Assembly (NCBI RefSeq): GCF_002263495.1 | Contig: NZ_CP022753.1 | Location: forward strand, 3,038,001-3,102,000 | DNA length: 64,000 bases | Direction: 5' to 3' | Origin: Nocardiopsis gilva YIM 90087 | GTDB taxonomy: Bacteria > Actinomycetota > Actinomycetes > Streptosporangiales > Streptosporangiaceae | Part shown: positions 60,027-64,000 of the stretch, piece by piece | How the letters are laid out: each line of letters opens with the position of its first letter | How positions within the stretch are numbered: the stretch's first letter is position 1 | Translations under genes and position numbers: made by a program | Notes under the pieces: model-generated | What the model was told of the DNA's origin: nothing | The model's database searches: none | The model's input: the letters and a program-made list of their open reading frames with translations, nothing else

Positions 60027-61358
60027 CTAGCTCGCGAAGTCCAGCAGCTGCTGGGCGCGGCTGGGGTGGCGGAGCTTGGACAGGGACTGCTTCTCCAGCT
60101 GCCGGATGCGCTCCCGGGTCAGCCCCAGGTGCTTGCCGATCTCGTCGAGCGTGCGGGGACGCCCGTCCATCAGGCCGAACCGCAGCGACATGATCGTGGC
60201 CTCGCGCGGCTCCAGGTCGTCCAGAGCGCGGCGCAGCTGGTCGGCCATGAGCTGTCGGTCGACGACCTCCGAGGCCTCCGACGCGTCGACGTCCTCGATG
60301 AGGTCACCGATGCGGGTCTCGCCGTCCTCCCCGATCGTGGAGTCGAGGCTGATGGGCTGGCGCGTGATCCGCAGCAGCTCCTCGATCTGGCTCGGCGACT
60401 TGTCCAGCTCGTGCGCCAGCTCCTCGGGACTCGGCTCGCGGCCCAGGGTCTGGTGCATGTCGCGCTCAAGCCGGCTGACCTTGCTCAGCAGCTCCAGTAC
60501 GTGCACCGGGAGGCGGATGGTGCGGGCGGAGTCAGCGAAGCCGCGCTGTATTGCCTGCCGGATCCACCACATGGCGTACGTGGAGAACTTGAAGCCCTTG
60601 GTGTAGTCGAACTTCTCCACCGCGCGGATGAGCCCGAGGTTGCCCTCCTGGACGACGTCCAGCAGGGACATGCCGCGGTCGCTGTACTTCTTGGCGACCG
60701 AGACCACCAGGCGCAGGTTGGCCTCCAGCATGTGCTGCTTGGCCTGGCGCCCGTCCTCGGCGACCGCCTCCAGCTCCGAGCGTTCGCTGTCGCTGAGTTC
60801 TGTGGTCGGGGCGTCGTCCTCGACGAGGCCCAGGCGGTACTCAGCGTAGAGACCGGCCTCGATGCGCTTGGCGAGGTCGACCTCCTCCTCAGCGGTGAGC
60901 AGCTTGCGGCGACCGATGGCCTTCAGGTACGTGTGCACCGAGTCGCCCATGGCGGGCGACTGGTCATCCAGGTCGGCCTCGGAACCTTCCGGCTCCTGGG
61001 CGGTGGCCTTCTTCCCCCGCGCCTTGGAGACGGCTTTGGCGGTCTCGAGTGTTTCCTCCAGCACCTCGTCATCGCTGTCGGCGTCCACGGACTCCAGGGC
61101 CGCGGCGTCGTCGCCCCCGTTGGCGAGCCGCACTCCGGCGTCAGTGAGCTCACGCAGGATGGAACGGCCGTCGGCCGGGCTGATACCGGCCGCGGAGAAC
61201 GCGGCGCGGAGTTCCGCGAGGGACAGGTGTCCCTGGGAACGCCCTCGAGTGATCAGCTGGTCGAGAGCCGCGGACGCGACATCATTGCCGTCTGCGGTCT
61301 CCGCCACTGTGTCCGCCACCGTGGGAGTGGGAGAAGTGGCTAGGGCAGTGCGCGACAT
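60027..61358 (-). CDS. RNA polymerase sigma-70 factor (RpoD/Hrd-like)
   Basis: A 443-aa sigma factor that directs RNA polymerase to promoters. A region-1.1-like helical segment (SLAELRAAFSAAGISPADGR, residues about 45-75) and an acidic linker precede the core: region 1.2 SVHTYLKAIGRRKLLTAEEE near 139, region 2 NLRLVVSVAKKYSDRGMSLL and FKFSTYAMWWIRQAI (220-275), region 3, and region 4 with LGLTRERIRQLEKQSLSKLR near 410. It has the length and segments of group 1 or group 2 factors; the C-terminus QQLLDFAS differs from the SQ-LRDYLD end common in HrdB, so it may be an alternative Hrd-type factor. Monocistronic, with its own promoter and terminator. Confidence 0.9.
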   Translation of the reverse strand: MSRTALATSPTPTVADTVAETADGNDVASAALDQLITRGRSQGHLSLAELRAAFSAAGISPADGRSILRELTDAGVRLANGGDDAAALESVDADSDDEVLEETLETAKAVSKARGKKATAQEPEGSEADLDDQSPAMGDSVHTYLKAIGRRKLLTAEEEVDLAKRIEAGLYAEYRLGLVEDDAPTTELSDSERSELEAVAEDGRQAKQHMLEANLRLVVSVAKKYSDRGMSLLDVVQEGNLGLIRAVEKFDYTKGFKFSTYAMWWIRQAIQRGFADSARTIRLPVHVLELLSKVSRLERDMHQTLGREPSPEELAHELDKSPSQIEELLRITRQPISLDSTIGEDGETRIGDLIEDVDASEASEVVDRQLMADQLRRALDDLEPREATIMSLRFGLMDGRPRTLDEIGKHLGLTRERIRQLEKQSLSKLRHPSRAQQLLDFAS

Positions 61359-61759
61359 GAAGGCACCTCCCTCCCTTCCAAGACGTCAGGCGCGAGGCGA
61401 TGGGAAACCGCCGTCTCGGCGCGCCAATATGTCTAACGTGTCAGAGAGTCAAATGTTCCCGGTCTCGATTGGATATCGCGCGTCGTGGCATACGTCACGA
61501 TCAGATATGTGGCCGTCCGGTCCCGGGAGCGGGTAATGAGCGCGTTCGACGGCCTGGCGCGGCGTGCACGGCGCCGTGTGCTCCTGCGTGTGATCCCCCC
61601 TCGATCGGATGATCCGCACTCACCCTGGGCCTCCTCGCGACGGGTGTGGGAACCAGATGCAGGAGTAGACGCCCATACCCCGCAGGAAGTTCCCTCAACT
61701 TGCGGATCCGTCCGGCTGCGGACACGCCTCTCATGTGATCCTGCCCCAGTACTGCCTGG
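61359..61759. other. Gap between the sigma gene and menE
   Basis: 401 bp. It contains the sigma-gene promoter (61424-61452) and A/T-richer sequence to about 61510. The remainder shows no credible gene or signal. Confidence 0.5.
61424..61452 (-). promoter_or_regulatory. Promoter of the sigma-factor gene
   Basis: On the minus strand TTGACT (61447-61452) and TATTGG (61424-61429) are separated by 17 bp, a good sigma-70-type arrangement, 66 bp upstream of the start codon. Confidence 0.55.
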
Positions 61760-62964
61760 TCAATCGCGGTGCCGAGTGGGCGAACGCAGTGCGGAGAGAT
61801 CCGGTTTTCCCGAACCGAGGAGGGGGATCTGCGCGCGTACGTCGAGCTCCCGGGGGGCCGCATAGCCGGGCAGCTGGGTCCGGACCCATTGTCTCAGGTC
61901 ATCGAGGCGCGGCGGACACGTGGGGTCGGCGGGGACCACGACCGCCGTGACGCGCTGTCCCCACTCCTCATCGGCGCGGCCGACCACGACCGCCTCCCGG
62001 ACCGCGGGGTGCCCGCACAGCAGGGAGGCCACCTCGCCAGGGACGACCTTGTGGCCGCCGGTGTTGATCACGTCGTCGGCGCGTCCGCGCACCCGCAGCC
62101 GCCCTTCGGCGTCGAAGCGGCCGAGGTCGCCGGTGCGGAACCAGGGTGCCCCGTCGGGCCCCTCCTTCGGAGGGAGCAGGTGGTCGGCGGTGCGCTCGGG
62201 GTCGAGTCGGTAGCCGGAGAACAGGGACGGCCCCGACAGCAGGATCCGCCCCTCGGTGTCGAGGTCGGCGCGCATGCCGTCGAGGGGGACGCCGTCGTAC
62301 ACGCAGCCGCCGCAGGTCTCGCTCATGCCGTAGGTGGTGACGACACGGCCCCCGGCAGCGCGGGCCTGGGCGAGCAGCCGCTCGTCGGCGGCGGCCCCCC
62401 GAGCAGGACCGTGCCGAACAGCGACAGGTCGGCCCCCACGGCCAGCAGCCGGTGCAGCTGGGTGGGGACCAGGGACACGTGCGGGCGGTGCTCGGCGGCG
62501 AGCGCCATGGTGGCGGCCGGGTCGAACGCGTGGTGGAGCGGCTCCACCCCGCTGACCAGCGCGCGCAGGAGGACCTGCAGGCCCGAGATGTGCGCCGTGG
62601 GCAGCACACACAGCCAGGCGTCGTCCGGGCCGGCCCCGATGCGGCGGATGGAGGAGCGCGCCGAGTGCAGCAGGGCCGCGGTGGACAGCTCCACGCCCTT
62701 GGGGGCGCCGGTGGACCCGGAGGTGGCGATGACCAGGGCCGTGTCCTCGGCGGTCCCCGCACCGTCGGCGAGGGTGCGGACGCCCTCGGGGGTGCGCACC
62801 TCATCGACGCGCATGGCGGCGAGCAGGGAGCGCACCCGCGGCGCGGGCATCCGCGGGTCGATAGGCAGCAGCGCGGGGCCGCGGCCCGCCAGGGCCGCGG
62901 ACAGCAGTTCGGTCAGGTGCGCGGGGGAAAGCCCGGTCACCGCTTGGAGGGGTCGATTCGCCAC
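61760..62964 (-). pseudogene. menE: o-Succinylbenzoate-CoA ligase, interrupted by a frameshift
   Basis: MenE activates o-succinylbenzoate with CoA and ATP in menaquinone synthesis, upstream of MenB. The reading frame from 62964 encodes the N-terminal ANL part (ALVIATSGSTGAPKGVELS, SLVPTQLHRLL, FGTVLLGG) but then leaves frame at a run of six C on the + strand (62395-62400). The C-terminal part continues in another frame: AAADERLLAQARAAGG, TTYGMSETCGGCVYDG, GWFRTGDLGRF-like WFRTGDLGRFD, and the final GKPDLSALR hinge with the catalytic Lys. One more base in that run would restore a single 401-codon gene. All catalytic motifs are otherwise intact, so the break is recent or a sequencing error. Confidence 0.85.
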
Positions 62965-63177
62965 GTTGACCTAGGTTAACCCGCGGTGGCCCCAGCATGC
63001 TCGCCCCCGCGCCGGGTGTGGACGCCGGTGCGGTCGCACCCGGCGGAACTATTAAGGTTGACCCCTGACAAGCGAAGCGTTCGCGCAGGCGGTCCGGGCA
63101 GTATGCCGCGCTCTCCGCGCTGCGCCCCACGCTTCGCCCGCAGTACCGGAATGGCCGGGTTAGGAGAGACGAGAGCC

Positions 63178-64000
63178 GTGAGCAGCGTGATCGACTGGCA
63201 GCGGTCGGGAGAATATTCCGACATCATCTACGAGACCGCCGAGGGCATCGCCAAGATCACGATCAATCGGCCCGAGCGGCACAACGCCTTCCGCCCGCAG
63301 ACGCTCTTCGAACTCCAGCACGCCTTCAACGTGGCACGCGACGACTCCGAGGTCGGGGTGATCATTTTCACCGGCGCCGGGGACCAGGCGTTCTGCTCCG
63401 GTGGCGACCAGAAGATCCGCGGCGAAGACGGCTACCTCGGCGACGACGCCGTGGCCCAGCAGGGCATCGGCCGACTCAACGTCCTCGACCTGCAGGTGCA
63501 GATGCGCCGCCTGCCCAAGCCGATCATCTGCATGGTGGCGGGCTGGTCCATCGGCGGCGGCAACGTCCTGCAGGTGTGCTGCGACCTCACCATCGCCGCC
63601 GACAACGCGAAGTTCGGGCAGACCGGCCCCAAGGTCGGTTCGTTCGACGGCGGCTACGGCTCGTGGCTGCTCGCCCAGACGGTCGGGCTGAAGAAGGCCC
63701 GCGAGATCTGGTACCTGTGCCGCCAGTACAGCGCCCAGGAGGCGCTGGAGATGGGCATGGTCAACACGGTCGTCCCGCTGGAGAAGCTGGAGGAGGAGAC
63801 CGTTGCGTGGGCCCGCGAGATGCTGGAGAAGTCTCCGCTGGCGCTGCGCATGGTCAAGGGCGCCATCAACGCGGTCAGCGACGGCGCCGCGGGCATGCAG
63901 CAGTTCGCCGGGGACACCACGATGCTCTACTACATGAGCGAGGAGGCCCAGGAGGGCCGCGACGCCTTCAAGGAGAAGCGCAAGCCGCGCTTCGACCAGT
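63178..64000 (+). CDS. menB: 1,4-Dihydroxy-2-naphthoyl-CoA synthase, 3' end outside the window
   Basis: Ring-closing step of menaquinone synthesis, from o-succinylbenzoyl-CoA. 274 codons are present and the frame is open at the window edge; the family is about 275-300 aa, so only a few residues are missing. Crotonase-fold motifs: [18 protein letters not shown] near residue 29, the oxyanion-hole [11 protein letters not shown] near 74, [15 protein letters not shown] near 120, and the MenB-specific [16 protein letters not shown] near 147, with [18 protein letters not shown] further on. The GTG has TAGGAGA about ten bases upstream. It is divergent from menE, whose product supplies its substrate. 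Confidence 0.95.
   Translation, partial: MSSVIDWQRSGEYSDIIYETAEGIAKITINRPERHNAFRPQTLFELQHAFNVARDDSEVGVIIFTGAGDQAFCSGGDQKIRGEDGYLGDDAVAQQGIGRLNVLDLQVQMRRLPKPIICMVAGWSIGGGNVLQVCCDLTIAADNAKFGQTGPKVGSFDGGYGSWLLAQTVGLKKAREIWYLCRQYSAQEALEMGMVNTVVPLEKLEEETVAWAREMLEKSPLALRMVKGAINAVSDGAAGMQQFAGDTTMLYYMSEEAQEGRDAFKEKRKPRFDQ

Noticed and set aside
61485-61865. 126-codon + strand frame overlapping the menE end
   Set aside because: No ribosome site, no recognisable family, and it runs antisense into menE.
1-64000. CRISPR arrays, tRNA/rRNA genes, prophage or intact insertion sequences
   Set aside because: No regular short repeats with unique spacers, no tRNA-like cloverleaf and no transposase or integrase were recognised. 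A covariance-model scan would be needed to exclude small RNAs.

Overview
The window is high-GC DNA with many GTG and TTG starts, strong third-position G/C bias, menaquinone genes, type VII secretion ATPase genes and several GntR/TetR regulators. This is the picture of a filamentous actinobacterium. The gene content would suit the Nocardiopsaceae (Nocardiopsis, Streptomonospora, Thermobifida), but genus is an inference and no 16S gene is present. I saw no tRNA, rRNA, CRISPR array or intact transposase.

Layout. 1-1149: gene-free, repeat-rich. 1150-13487: housekeeping and metabolism: a glycosyltransferase, PstS, AroQ, a truncated lasso-peptide B2-type protease, the TreY/TreZ trehalose pair, an RlmA-type methyltransferase, an aldo/keto reductase and a fatty-acid desaturase behind a palindromic operator. 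13846-32296: an accessory, surface-directed locus: a fibronectin-III (FN3) protein, a small secreted protein, divergent EccC and EccD type VII secretion genes, a large 872-aa protein and a 117-aa partner, then MoxR ATPase, DUF58, a transglutaminase-fold membrane protein whose catalytic Cys and His look lost, and a second FN3 membrane protein. The MoxR-DUF58-transglutaminase-FN3 combination recalls the PFNA cluster of bifidobacteria, here joined to EccC/EccD. 32510-41026: LutABC lactate oxidation, a fumarylacetoacetate-hydrolase-family enzyme with a divergent FadR-type regulator, a HhH-GPD repair protein, FdhD, a second GntR regulator and a PAC2 protein. 41198-45381: MetH translationally coupled to a HAD phosphatase. 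45575-54796: two paralogous peptide-binding lipoproteins and a peptide ABC transporter with a fused two-domain ATPase. 54957-64000: a two-component system, TetR, YtrA-type GntR, a sigma-70 factor, menE (broken by a frameshift) and menB (running off the end).

The most notable non-coding signals are: (1) five dispersed hairpins (11, 39910, 47466, 54873, 59364) with constant ends and a variable inner stem that changes in both arms together; (2) three head-to-tail diverged copies of a unit of exactly 280 bp that repeats the start region of the transglutaminase-like gene; (3) a 267-bp element with 46-bp inverted ends near the left edge.

How the genes work together: TreY and TreZ convert maltodextrin to trehalose. 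LutABC feeds lactate electrons to the menaquinone pool, which MenE and MenB help build. EccC/EccD would energise and form part of a secretion membrane complex; the 872-aa and 117-aa proteins are its most obvious candidate cargo, while the MoxR/DUF58/transglutaminase-like/FN3 set may assemble or display surface proteins. That last link rests on gene neighbourhood only.
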